Position numbers and translations under genes: made by a program. Below the pieces are notes generated by a model that had not been told where the DNA came from, searched no databases, and saw only the letters and a list, made by a program, of their open reading frames with translations. Shown here piece after piece: positions 45,927-54,617 of a DNA stretch of 64,000 bases. The stretch lies in NCBI RefSeq assembly GCF_003515685.1, contig NZ_QWEG01000012.1:62001-126000 (forward strand). Reading direction: 5' to 3'. The first letter of the stretch is position 1, and every line of letters starts with the position of its first letter. The DNA is from Neobacillus notoginsengisoli. GTDB lineage: Bacteria > Bacillota > Bacilli > Bacillales > Cytobacillaceae.

Positions 45927-46107
45927 TTATAGTGTAACTACCAAAAGGACTTTTGCCTTTTTAGGTATTTAAATCTTATAATAAGTGTTAATCCTTCTTA
46001 AACTTAATTATGAAATAATAAAAAAACGTCCAATCCCATATGTACCAATGGTTTAGACGTTTTTACAACCAATTTATTAAAGCGTTAATTAGTATTATAC
46101 GAATAAT
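45927..46107 (+). repeat. Long direct repeat, copy 2 (boundary of the defence tract)
   Basis: Second copy of the repeat at 39613-39770, with a few small insertions and base changes and the same hairpin (AACGTCCAATCCC ... GGTTTAGACGTT). It ends in recombination site D. Apart from this, 45814-46374 holds no gene. Confidence 0.75.
46078..46103 (+). other. dif-like recombination site D
   Basis: Right arm ATTATACGAA identical to sites A-C; spacer TTAGT; left arm AAAGCGTTAAT matches site B's AATTCGTAAAA at seven of eleven positions, including the central CGT. Same orientation as B and C. Confidence 0.55.
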
Positions 46108-46374
46108 ACAGGGGAAACTCTTCAGCTATTCCTATCTGTAATTCAGATTAATTTTTGATTTGCCGGGGTTTATAGAGAATAAACGAATAATTAAAATTAG
46201 ACTCTCTTTAGAATCACCAACTTTAATAAAAATACAAAAAACAGCTTTAAGGGTATCAAATAAGATACAAAAAATGTATCTGTATCATCAACTCAAAAAG
46301 CTGCTTTATTATTCAATATGTTAATAATTATGGTAAAGTAAAATTGACAGAAGCAAAAAGATTGTAGATTAATA

Positions 46375-46911
46375 TTAACTATTTTCTTTTTGAGAAATAA
46401 TACCTTCCTCTAACTCACCAATAAACCAAATCTCATTTTCAAAGTATCCATCTTCATCATCAATAATTTCTTTAACTCCTCTTATTTTAATGTCTTTTGG
46501 AATATCTACTCCCAATTCTCTAATCAGATTTCTATTATTAGATAAAGGGGTCCAATTATAATATTTATTATCTCTTTGAAAAAACTCCTTGTAATAAGAT
46601 TCTCCCTTAAATATAATAATTTGGGAGTTCCATAAACTCGGTAGTTGTATTGCCGCAATAACTCTTAAAAAATCATTAGAATGCGGTTTTTTTTCAATTA
46701 AATGAATTGTACGATCTATTAATGTTTGAACACAAAGTCTTTTTATTCCTAAAGGTAGTTTACTTGAATTAATAAAAGCTTGGCTAACTGGTAAATGTAA
46801 ACACCAGTGATTATTATTATAAAATTCAGTTGGAAACTCTTCGGTTAAATGAATGATTTGGTCAATCATATTTTTTGTCTTTCTTTTTTGTCCTCTAATT
46901 TTTTTTTTCAT
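46375..46911 (-). CDS. DUF3916-type protein, candidate immunity to the RHS rRNase toxin
   Basis: 178 residues, ATG 46911 with AAGGAGAAAG upstream. The whole length fits DUF3916: a basic start (KIRGQKRKTKN), HWCLHLPVSQAFINSSKLPL, KRLCVQTLIDRTIHLIEKKP, IIIFKGESYYKEFFQRDN and the acidic end DDEDGYFENEIWFIGELEEG. DUF3916 genes are often found beside WapA/RHS genes in Bacillus. It lies 183 bp downstream of, and in line with, the colicin-E3-like RHS toxin gene, so it is the prime candidate for its antidote. The strongly acidic tail would suit binding a basic rRNase. Confidence 0.8.
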   Translation of the reverse strand: MKKKIRGQKRKTKNMIDQIIHLTEEFPTEFYNNNHWCLHLPVSQAFINSSKLPLGIKRLCVQTLIDRTIHLIEKKPHSNDFLRVIAAIQLPSLWNSQIIIFKGESYYKEFFQRDNKYYNWTPLSNNRNLIRELGVDIPKDIKIRGVKEIIDDEDGYFENEIWFIGELEEGIISQKENS

Positions 46912-47094
46912 ACTTTCTCCTTTATATTGTAAATTTCTCCGTTATATTTAGATAACAAAAATTAAACTTTTTGGGTTCCATAGTAACTCTTTTTTTGCAT
47001 TGAAAATTATTTATTTTTGTATTTAAGGACTCTTCCTCTAGAATGTAAAATATTCACTTATAGTTCCAGGAGGCAACAATTAAGTGTATTATTA

Positions 47095-50000
47095 TTAATC
47101 CTGAAGAGTACGACTTTTCACGGGTGGTTTATACATTTTTCCTGTTTTTGGATCCATTGAACCCAAATGAACTCTATTTTTATTAAAAACCTCAATATCA
47201 TTATGCCTATTATCCCAAGAGTAGTATTTTTTATTTTTCCCTTTGCCGCTCGTTTTATAATTTCGTCCTTTTACAGGCGTTAATTTCCTCCAGATAGGAC
47301 TTTGCTGTTTCGTCACGTTTGTGACTCTACCAGAACCACCTCTTCCACCACTACTGTTACTCCCTCCAATATCTATTCTTGTACTAGGTCTGTTTGGAGC
47401 TTTCCCAGTAGTATCAACTAATGTTATAGGGTTACTTTCAGCATAACTATAACCATTCTGTGAAAGGGAATTATTCTTATCGCCAGGGTAAGGATCCTTT
47501 GAAAGGAAGTTTCCATTTAGCGGGTCATAGTATCGCGCTTTCAGGTAGTACTGTTTAGTCTCCTGGTCGTAATAGTAACTTGCATAACGGATAGGATTTT
47601 CCTTTGCAATTGTTCCAGTTTCACTCAATATATTCCCGTAAGCATCGTACGAATATGATCCTATTTCAGAACCCATAGTATTAACGATGGATGTCACATC
47701 CCCACGGAGGTTCGTCCAGAAGTAATAAGTTTTGGTCTGCCAGTTCCCTGCCTGGTCCTTATCCTTTATCACCATTCCGACAGCTTTTCCGCTCTCATCC
47801 CAGTGGTAATGCCGGTATCTTTGAACCTGGCCATTTTCTTTCGTGACCTCGAGTGACAGGTTGGCATCCTCTCCCTCGTAATAGTATTCATACGTTTTGG
47901 TACCGACAATTTTCTTCGTCCGGAGCCCTTCCTCATCGTACTCGTATTTGGCGACCTCGGTATTATTCAGAGAAGTGGTCCTCTTTTGGACACCCACATC
48001 ATTGTACTCGTATTTGAATCTGTCATCCTGCTTAAGATTCCCATCCAAATCATAGGAGAAGTTTGTTCCGTTTTTTGTGATTATTTGGTTGCCATCATTG
48101 TACGTTAAGGTAGTTGCTTCTCCATTATGAACAGTTTTCAGCCTATTACCAACCTTATCATATTGGTATTCGTTCAAGGTGCCATCCGGCAGGGTTTCCG
48201 TCCGCAATTGGTTGTTGGCATCATAGGTGTAGATGCTCTTCCCACTCCTGTCCGTAACCTTCAGGATATTTCCGGACTTGTCATATTCATAAGAAATGGA
48301 AAGCGATGGTGTCGTATCCATTCCTCTCAGGTACTGGATGGAGGTTAGATTGTTGCTTGGATCATAGGTATATGCGCTCCTGAACAGACCGTTATGGAAA
48401 CTGACATCTGCTTTGTTTTGCTTCAAGTCATACGAATTATGCATGCGGATAAACGGATTCGAAGTCGGGCCTACAGTAACCCCTTCCACTTTTCCTTCGG
48501 GGGTGTAGGTCCTGCTTTGGTACAGCATGAAAGCCTGTACTGTATCATTGTAGGTAAGTGTTCCATTTTTCAACCGATCCATCTCGTCATAACCGTAGGT
48601 GGTGGAGTAATTCGGTCCTTGTGTATATTTCTCTACCAGGTTGTTTGTTGTATAACTATAAGTCTTTTGTACTAATATGGTATTGGTTAATAGATCTTTA
48701 AAGCTCCTGTTCAACAGCTGTCCAGCGTTGTCATAGGTATTCACCCAATGAAGCGTGGCTTGCCCTGCGCTGTTTTTGACCGTGACATTGGCTACCTGGT
48801 CTACTTCATCATACACAACATTTTTACTGATTCCCGACTGAAGCTGGGTCTTTTGTAGGTTCCCGTTTATATCATAGACTTTCAATGTTTTTATTGATTG
48901 GGTGCTGCTTATCGGGAATAAGGATTCCACCAACTGGTCGTTTCCATCGTATTTATAAGACTTCACCTTTCCATTGGGATTTGTAAGGGAGGTCATGTTC
49001 CCGTTGGCATCATAGACGTATGAGGTCTTGTTGCCATTCCCGTCTGTCACAGAGGTTTTTAAATCAGGATTCAATAAATCGAACGTATAGCTGGTCGTCC
49101 GACCTTCCCCATCCGATTCGCTGATCACCTGTCCGTAATCGTTGTAAACAGTTCTTGTCGTGACCCCTTTTGTGTCCGTTTTGGTGATCATTTTATTTGC
49201 CTCGTCATAGCTGGTCATTGTATAGGTGTTATTTGGATAGGTGACCTTCGTTTCGCGTCCATATGAGTCAGATTCATATTTTGTGATTTCCTGTCCAGTC
49301 TGGCTGCTAATCAGCTTGTAGTCATTATAGACATTAACCGTCTTGACTCCATTAGGGTCCATCCTTTCGATGACCTGGTTTTTGTCGTCATATGCATACG
49401 AGGTGATTTTCCCCTCTTTATCAGTAGCTTTAATCAAATTGCCATTCTGGTCAAATTGATTGGTTTCCGTCTTACCGTTTTCATCCGTAACTGTCAGGAC
49501 GTTGTAGTTAGCATCATAGGTTGTCTTGCTTGTGGTTCCATCCTGGTTAATCACATCGGTCACCGCAAAGGTGTTTTTGGCTGAATCCCTTTTATAGGTA
49601 GTCGTTTTCCCCTGGGTGTCGCTAACTTTATAGGAGTTCGCCGATATATCGAACGTATAGGTAGTTTCAATTGAATCCTTCCCGTCCGCCTGCGGTGTCA
49701 GGATGGACAGCCGGTTATTTTCATAACTGAATGTATTGGTATTGCCCTTCCCATCTGTAAAGGCAGTCATGTATCCGTACACACTATCATAGTCGTAGGA
49801 ATTTGTTATGGTCTTGGCCGTTCCACTTGCTTTGACAATAGTAGCAATCAGCTGTTTCTTTTTATTATATTCATACTCCACCCAGCGGTCCTTGAAGATG
49901 GTTTTGGTTAACATACCTTCCAAATTATACGTTAAGGTTATGCTATTTCTTATGGTTCCTGAAGAATCCACTTCAGAAATTTCTCTTAGTCTGGTGCTTA

Positions 50001-50745
50001 AATTTGTATAACGAAATAGGATTAAATTATTATAAGGATCCTGATATGAATATAAACGGTACCTAGTAGAACTCAATGGAACTTCTTCAAAAAACTTAAT
50101 ATTACCGTGCCCATCAGTTAGTGAAAAGCCTTTAGTTCCATTTACCGTTTCTTTTTTTAAGATAAAGTATTTTCCCTTAGGAGAAATAAAGCTGGCTGTT
50201 GTCGGATTAAATAAAAACTCATGCGCTGTGCCATCTTCGTCTAAGTAATAAATGTCCTGCAACTCTGTCGATTTTTTATGAAGAGATTCGTTCCCTTGAA
50301 ACGTCCAACCCTTACCTAATGCAGATGATTGAGTGGATTTTGAATTGTAAAATCTAGTTAAACTAAAACCCTGCTTTCCTCTAGTAAATAAAGAATGATC
50401 AGTTACTTGAAGATTCATATTACCTGTAGTCACATTTACAGATCCTGTTAAATTCCCCATGGAATGAGTGTGGTATGTGAAGTAATCCTCGATACCCGAA
50501 ATTAAATCGTCTGAAGAAACACTCGGATTGACATGTTCGCCAGTTCCCGGTGGAAGAGTGCATCCGCCGGGATCAGGATCTATTGGATCTGTTTTATTAA
50601 TGGTTTGCGTACAAGTAAGAGCAGCTGTATAACCTGGTTCTAGTAATGGGATCAATAAGGTTATAGCACAAAACACAATAAAGCTTTTAAAGACTAGACT
50701 ATTAGTAACCCTTTTTTTGAACTTTGACATTAAATAAATTCCCAT
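47095..50745 (-). CDS. Secreted RHS protein with colicin-E3-like 16S rRNase tip
   Basis: 1216 residues from ATG 50745 (AAGGTGGG upstream; an in-frame GTG five codons earlier is too close to that site). A signal peptide (hydrophobic core about 20-40) is followed by a short Cys/Pro-rich linker, the DUF6531-like entry (HSMGNLTGSVNVTTGNMNLQ), about 25 YD repeats forming the RHS shell, and the autocleavage-type core (YYDQETKQYYLKARYYDPLN ... TTGKAP). The 85-residue tip ends KYYSWDNRHNDIEVF ... HLGSMDPKTGKMYKPP, which aligns with the colicin E3 RNase domain. Asp1178, His1181, Glu1185 and Arg1212 match its catalytic residues. Predicted to cut 16S rRNA in competitors. Intact, unlike the other RHS genes here. 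Confidence 0.9.
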   Translation of the reverse strand: MGIYLMSKFKKRVTNSLVFKSFIVFCAITLLIPLLEPGYTAALTCTQTINKTDPIDPDPGGCTLPPGTGEHVNPSVSSDDLISGIEDYFTYHTHSMGNLTGSVNVTTGNMNLQVTDHSLFTRGKQGFSLTRFYNSKSTQSSALGKGWTFQGNESLHKKSTELQDIYYLDEDGTAHEFLFNPTTASFISPKGKYFILKKETVNGTKGFSLTDGHGNIKFFEEVPLSSTRYRLYSYQDPYNNLILFRYTNLSTRLREISEVDSSGTIRNSITLTYNLEGMLTKTIFKDRWVEYEYNKKKQLIATIVKASGTAKTITNSYDYDSVYGYMTAFTDGKGNTNTFSYENNRLSILTPQADGKDSIETTYTFDISANSYKVSDTQGKTTTYKRDSAKNTFAVTDVINQDGTTSKTTYDANYNVLTVTDENGKTETNQFDQNGNLIKATDKEGKITSYAYDDKNQVIERMDPNGVKTVNVYNDYKLISSQTGQEITKYESDSYGRETKVTYPNNTYTMTSYDEANKMITKTDTKGVTTRTVYNDYGQVISESDGEGRTTSYTFDLLNPDLKTSVTDGNGNKTSYVYDANGNMTSLTNPNGKVKSYKYDGNDQLVESLFPISSTQSIKTLKVYDINGNLQKTQLQSGISKNVVYDEVDQVANVTVKNSAGQATLHWVNTYDNAGQLLNRSFKDLLTNTILVQKTYSYTTNNLVEKYTQGPNYSTTYGYDEMDRLKNGTLTYNDTVQAFMLYQSRTYTPEGKVEGVTVGPTSNPFIRMHNSYDLKQNKADVSFHNGLFRSAYTYDPSNNLTSIQYLRGMDTTPSLSISYEYDKSGNILKVTDRSGKSIYTYDANNQLRTETLPDGTLNEYQYDKVGNRLKTVHNGEATTLTYNDGNQIITKNGTNFSYDLDGNLKQDDRFKYEYNDVGVQKRTTSLNNTEVAKYEYDEEGLRTKKIVGTKTYEYYYEGEDANLSLEVTKENGQVQRYRHYHWDESGKAVGMVIKDKDQAGNWQTKTYYFWTNLRGDVTSIVNTMGSEIGSYSYDAYGNILSETGTIAKENPIRYASYYYDQETKQYYLKARYYDPLNGNFLSKDPYPGDKNNSLSQNGYSYAESNPITLVDTTGKAPNRPSTRIDIGGSNSSGGRGGSGRVTNVTKQQSPIWRKLTPVKGRNYKTSGKGKNKKYYSWDNRHNDIEVFNKNRVHLGSMDPKTGKMYKPPVKSRTLQD

Positions 50746-50935
50746 GAAACATTCACCCACCTTTTTAAAATAAATGCAAAAATAAGTGTTGTGCGTTTAC
50801 CATTTACCTCCTTGATTGGTTTATAATAGTACTTCTTCCTGTTGTCCATAAATCCTTTTTGATCTAAAAAAATTGTGCGAAATATACAGAGGAATCTAGC
50901 AGTATAAGGAATTAACATAGAGGAAGATGCCAAAA

Positions 50936-51520
50936 CGCATATATGAGATTAAGTTTATTCCTCATTCCCGTTTTTGACGATTTATTTTGCCGGGGAGTTC
51001 GGGAAAAAAAGGCGAGGCTGCTGCTTCTCGCAGGTTTTTTCAGTAGCCGCCAACTTGCTGGGCGGTTATTGTGCGGACCGGTTTGGACGGAAACGGATGA
51101 TGGTCTTATCTGCAGCCGGACAAGGACTGTCGTTTTTCATCCTCGGAATCGCTCAGTAACCTTGGCTCGACTCGCCTGTGCTTGGTTTTGCCTGTTTCAC
51201 GCTTGCGGGCGTATTCGGTTCATTTATTTGGCCTGCAAGCCAGGCGATGGTTGCCGACCTCGTGCCTGAAAAAGACCGAAGCGATGTTTTCGCCGTCTTT
51301 TATACATCGATTAATATTTCCGTTATTGTCGGACCGATTCTTGGGGCTATTATCCGTTCGAGGTTTGGATTGTATCAGGGTTTATCGGCCTGCTGCTCTC
51401 TTTCATTCTCGCAAAATGGACACGGGAGACGCTCCCGGTACAAATGTCAATATCGACAGGCTCGGGCAGCAAATGGTATCATGCCTTGAAAAGTCACTTC
51501 AACGATTATGGCGTCATTAT
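50936..51520 (+). pseudogene. MFS transporter fragment with several frameshifts
   Basis: Pieces of the N-terminal half of a major facilitator can be read in three plus-strand frames: LTIYFAGEFGKK, VAANLLGGYCADRFGRKRMM (the conserved GGYxADRxGRK loop 2-3), GQGLSFFILGIA, then GVFGSFIWPASQAMVADLVP-EKDRSDVF and SINISVIVGPILGAII. TM1-TM6 only; at least four frameshifts and no C-terminal half. GC is higher than its neighbours, so it was probably acquired separately. Flanked by unrelated genes. Confidence 0.85.
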
Positions 51521-51593
51521 AATTCCTAAGCCAAAGCCTAAAAAGCCCACACATTAAAGGAACTTTTAAAATTTCCCATAAATTCATTAACAT
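51447..51593 (-). CDS. Short chimeric frame with strong ribosome binding site (uncertain)
   Basis: ATG 51593 follows an excellent TAGGAGGTGAGGG site. The first 24 codons (MLMNLWEILKVPLMCGLFRL) look like the start of a small hydrophobic protein; the rest runs antisense into the MFS pseudogene. Probably a small gene truncated when the MFS fragment arrived, or a short peptide. Confidence 0.3.
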   Translation of the reverse strand: MLMNLWEILKVPLMCGLFRLWLRNYNDAIIVEVTFQGMIPFAARACRY

Positions 51594-51641
51594 ATTATCC
51601 CTCACCTCCTAAAATAGATTCTTTTTTTGCGGTTAGACAAC

Positions 51642-51736
51642 AAAAAAAGCGCCCTGGGGTGAACTTTGTTTATACTAAGCATTCTCTAATACAAAATTAG
51701 TAGAAACCTAGTATGAAAAGTTCGCCCAAAGGCGCC
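51642..51736 (-). ncRNA. Long structured RNA / terminator hairpin
   Basis: On the minus strand GGCGCC...GGGCGAACTTTT...ACTA...TAGT...AAAGTTCACCC...GGGCGC then T7: three stacked pairing blocks make an 88-nt imperfect hairpin with a terminator-like end. It may be the terminator of the upstream NlpC/P60 gene (stop 100 bp away), but its length and layered pairing resemble a small structured RNA. Confidence 0.5.
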
Positions 51737-51834
51737 AATGTTTATTGAATAACCCGCTAACCTTAGTTAAGGTTGCATAGAAAAAAGAAATTAAGAAAAA
51801 ATATACTTTAATTATAATATACATTTCCTTAATT

Positions 51835-53499
51835 TTAATTATATTCCATGCTATTTATAGCAATTACTCTCTTTACTCGGTTATTAAACTTTTCCTTCCA
51901 GTAGCCCTTTGTCATATCTGCAATAGCGACACCGGTTGAACTCTGAGATCCTATGAATTTACCATCTCCAATATAAATTCCTACATGGCCATCCTTTTTA
52001 TAGGTATCAAAAAATACTAGATCACCCGGCTGCAGGTCATTTACATTGGTCGTCTCCCCTAGATTCTTTAGAGTTTCGGTACTGACAGAAGTGAGTTCAC
52101 CTAATTTTACTCCTACTTCCGAATAGGCCCAATGAACAAAGCTAGAGCAATCAAACCTTCCAAGGTTAATGTCTGTATGGTTCCTACCGCCGCCAAATAC
52201 ATATACTGAATTATTAATCCAACGATTTCCTACAGTAACCACATTTTTTGCAGAGCCGGCAAACATTTCAATAGGTCCATCTGAGCCTGTGCCATTTTTA
52301 TAGGTCTCCGCATAAGCAATCACTTTATTTACATACCAATCAGCATGGTTATAATGCCAAATTGCCTTTCTATGATCCTTGGAGAACCCATGAGCAGAAA
52401 GGTACTTAGCCGCGGCCGCAATGCTGTCAGCAAGGCTCCAGGGGTCTGCTATGCCGTCCAGGTCTGCGTCTACTCCATATCCTTTCCCAGCCTTAATTAC
52501 ATGCAAGTCAGTAATATCTAAATCGAAGGCTACTAAGCCGCCTACCGTTTCATATTTGCTCCCAACCCAGGTACTTGGCATAAACTGCATATGACCGACA
52601 GCTCCAACGGAAGAAACCATTTTTGAATGAGTGGAAAAGTTAGTCTCGATCTTATGAATTGCGGCTAAATAATACCAAGGGACTCCATACTCCATTTCGG
52701 CTTTAATATAATGTTTCATAAACTGATCCGGAACCTTACCAGGTACAATCGTTTCCACCATATCATTAAAATAATGAGGAATTGTATCTGGTTTTAATTT
52801 TAGTGTCCCCTCTTTACTAGCTTTTTCATATTCGATGGCTTTTTCAATTGCAGACTTTTGGTTAGTGAGCATTTCGGTTTCCTCAATTAAGGAGTCTTTC
52901 TGTTCGGCTGCCTCCGCTTCCTTATTTTCCAACTCTTTTAGTAGAGAAGATTTTTGGCTGAGTTGGTCCGATAAGTGTTCTTCCATACCTACTAAATCTA
53001 ACTGAACCGTTTTTGCTTGCTTTTGGAGGTCAATTAACCGCTCTTCTTCGGCTAATAGTGTTCCTAACTCCTGTGCCTGGGCTAATAAGTTAAATGACAG
53101 CTTGTATGAGCTTTCCGGTTCTTTTGGTAACACACGAAGATCCGCAAATTCAATTAGGCTATTTGTTTTTATTCCTAATTTTTCTTTTTGATGATTAATG
53201 GACTGGCTAAGTACTTGTATTTCTTCCATTAAAATTTTGAATGAAGCTTCGGTTTCACGCAAAACGACCTCGTTATCTTGAATAGCATTTTTTAATTTTT
53301 CTATGTGTCCTTTCAGTATCAACTTTTCATTTTGCAGCTGATTAATTTTGTTATCCATTTTATTGATTTGAAGTTCAATGTGCTTTTTTTGTTGTTCTAT
53401 TTTCTCGGTTGCTTTGTTTGTTTCAGCTTCAGCTGGTGTAGCACTAGTAATTCCTGTGCCAACTAACGAAACGGCTAATGTTAATTTAGCTATCTTCAT
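51835..53499 (-). CDS. Secreted wall hydrolase: coiled coil, SLT domain, NlpC/P60 peptidase
   Basis: 554 residues from ATG 53499, which has GGGGG 8 bp upstream; an in-frame GTG upstream would spoil the signal peptide. The Sec signal ends at EA near 25. Residues about 30-240 are a Glu/Lys/Gln coiled coil like that of PcsB/CwlO-type enzymes. An SLT/lysozyme-like domain (about 255-400; KIETNFSTH with catalytic Glu, GAVGHMQFMPSTWVG) and an NlpC/P60 domain (about 420-550; GRFDCSSFVHWAYSEVG with the Cys, DGHVGIYIGDG with the His) follow. The SLT part is a close relative of the conjugation hydrolase at 4699-6768, suggesting a second peptidoglycan-opening enzyme for transfer. Confidence 0.92.
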   Translation of the reverse strand: MKIAKLTLAVSLVGTGITSATPAEAETNKATEKIEQQKKHIELQINKMDNKINQLQNEKLILKGHIEKLKNAIQDNEVVLRETEASFKILMEEIQVLSQSINHQKEKLGIKTNSLIEFADLRVLPKEPESSYKLSFNLLAQAQELGTLLAEEERLIDLQKQAKTVQLDLVGMEEHLSDQLSQKSSLLKELENKEAEAAEQKDSLIEETEMLTNQKSAIEKAIEYEKASKEGTLKLKPDTIPHYFNDMVETIVPGKVPDQFMKHYIKAEMEYGVPWYYLAAIHKIETNFSTHSKMVSSVGAVGHMQFMPSTWVGSKYETVGGLVAFDLDITDLHVIKAGKGYGVDADLDGIADPWSLADSIAAAAKYLSAHGFSKDHRKAIWHYNHADWYVNKVIAYAETYKNGTGSDGPIEMFAGSAKNVVTVGNRWINNSVYVFGGGRNHTDINLGRFDCSSFVHWAYSEVGVKLGELTSVSTETLKNLGETTNVNDLQPGDLVFFDTYKKDGHVGIYIGDGKFIGSQSSTGVAIADMTKGYWKEKFNNRVKRVIAINSMEYN

Positions 53500-53654
53500 T
53501 TGCAATCCCCCTAACTTTTCAAGTGACACTATAAGTCTCCTTTCTCTAAGGCAAATAAATAATCAGACCTAATACAAAAAAACAGGAAATGATAAAAAAG
53601 AAAATCGTAATTAATGTATGAAGGTATTTATTTTCCATATTAGTAACCCTGCTA

Positions 53655-53846
53655 CTATGCAATCACATAGTTTTTATGGCCAACGACAGTCCTGTTTGTT
53701 TCATAATCTAAAAGATTCTTTGTTTCCTCTGGAATTTGTACCAGGACGCTGTTTTCATTCACTTTAAAAACTACTCCCTTATGAATCTCTCCTTTTCTCA
53801 TAAACTGTATGGTTTCTCCCATCTTAGCTTTTCGATTTCTAGCCAA
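53655..53846 (-). CDS. DUF2187 family protein (YkvS-like), 63 aa
   Basis: TTG 53846 with ACGGAGG upstream. The sequence ARNRKAKMGETIQFMRKGEI then GVVFKVNENSVLVQI and TVVGHKNYVI fits the DUF2187 family of short SH3-like Bacillus proteins, possibly RNA- or DNA-binding. A strong hairpin with T tract lies in its 5' leader. Confidence 0.8.
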   Translation of the reverse strand: MARNRKAKMGETIQFMRKGEIHKGVVFKVNENSVLVQIPEETKNLLDYETNRTVVGHKNYVIA

Positions 53847-53865
53847 TTTTTTGCCTCCGTTTCAA

Positions 53866-53923
53866 AAATAAAAAGAGCCCCACAAATACAGAGTGATGAT
53901 TTCACTCTACACTGTGGGGCTCT
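53866..53923 (-). promoter_or_regulatory. Terminator-like leader hairpin before DUF2187 gene
   Basis: GAGCCCCACA pairs with TGTGGGGCTC around an inner hairpin AGAGTGA/TCACTCT, followed by T5 and, 12 bp on, by the ribosome binding site of the DUF2187 gene. Either a terminator for upstream transcription or an attenuator for this gene. Confidence 0.65.
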
Positions 53924-54025
53924 CCCATTCCGGTAAATTTGATTATATATATTCTAACATATTATAGAAAAAAGTAGAGGAAATAAAAATAAAACTCTGT
54001 AATTTAAATGGTTAGATTAACTTAA

Positions 54026-54060
54026 CAAAAAAAAAAGGCTAACCACAAAGTGATTAGCTT
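54026..54060 (-). terminator. Terminator of the RiPP biosynthesis operon
   Basis: GCTAATCAC-TTT-GTGGTTAGCC followed by T8 or more, 10 bp beyond the protease stop. Nearly the same stem (GCTAATCAC...GTGGTTAGC) occurs at the far end of the cluster (59114-59147). Confidence 0.9.
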
Positions 54061-54068
54061 AAGAAACG

Positions 54069-54617
54069 CTAGATTACTGGGTTAATACTATATGCCGTTT
54101 TAACTAAGGAGTCAATTACTTCATCAGGTATATCATATACAATTAAATATTTCCCATTTCTATCAAGTGGTTTTTCAAAATTTGAATTTGAGATATATTT
54201 TTCTATATATTTGCTACTCAGTAATAAGACTATTCTACTATCGAGTTCTTGGTGTTCTATTTTAAGAAATTCCTTCCAGCTATAGCTCTTAAGATTCAAT
54301 ATCCTTTTGTTCGAATACGTTTTATGGGGATCTCTTATAAATCCAACTATTTTACTTATATCTGTAAAAGCATCACAACATTTATTGTTATCCCCTAAAG
54401 TCAAAATATAAGGTGGTTCAATAAAAACTAGCCGATGAGATATTAAATATCCTCGCATATCTTTAATAACCACTATGTCATTTTCTTTATAGTCTTTTTT
54501 AGCCTCTATAAATACTGTATCTCCATGGTAGAAGGTATCTTCCATTGAGATTCCTTGAATAGTGAACTTGACTTTACGATTAGAGTTCACTGCCTTACTT
54601 ATAAAATTAATATCCAT
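54069..54617 (-). CDS. S26/S24-type Ser-His peptidase (RiPP leader protease candidate)
   Basis: 182 residues, ATG 54617, overlapping the PqqD-like gene by 11 bp. The N-terminal half has the signal-peptidase fold motifs: IQGISMEDTF with the candidate nucleophile Ser24, HGDTVFIE, NDIVVIK, GYLISHRLVFI with His59 in place of the usual Lys (the Ser-His variant of S26), and LTLGDNNKCCDA like the GDN box. No transmembrane segment, so it acts in the cytoplasm. The C-terminal 90 residues are novel. Last gene of the rSAM operon; the natural guess is that it removes the leader from the modified precursors. It would replace the usual C39 or transglutaminase-like proteases. Confidence 0.75.
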   Translation of the reverse strand: MDINFISKAVNSNRKVKFTIQGISMEDTFYHGDTVFIEAKKDYKENDIVVIKDMRGYLISHRLVFIEPPYILTLGDNNKCCDAFTDISKIVGFIRDPHKTYSNKRILNLKSYSWKEFLKIEHQELDSRIVLLLSSKYIEKYISNSNFEKPLDRNGKYLIVYDIPDEVIDSLVKTAYSINPVI

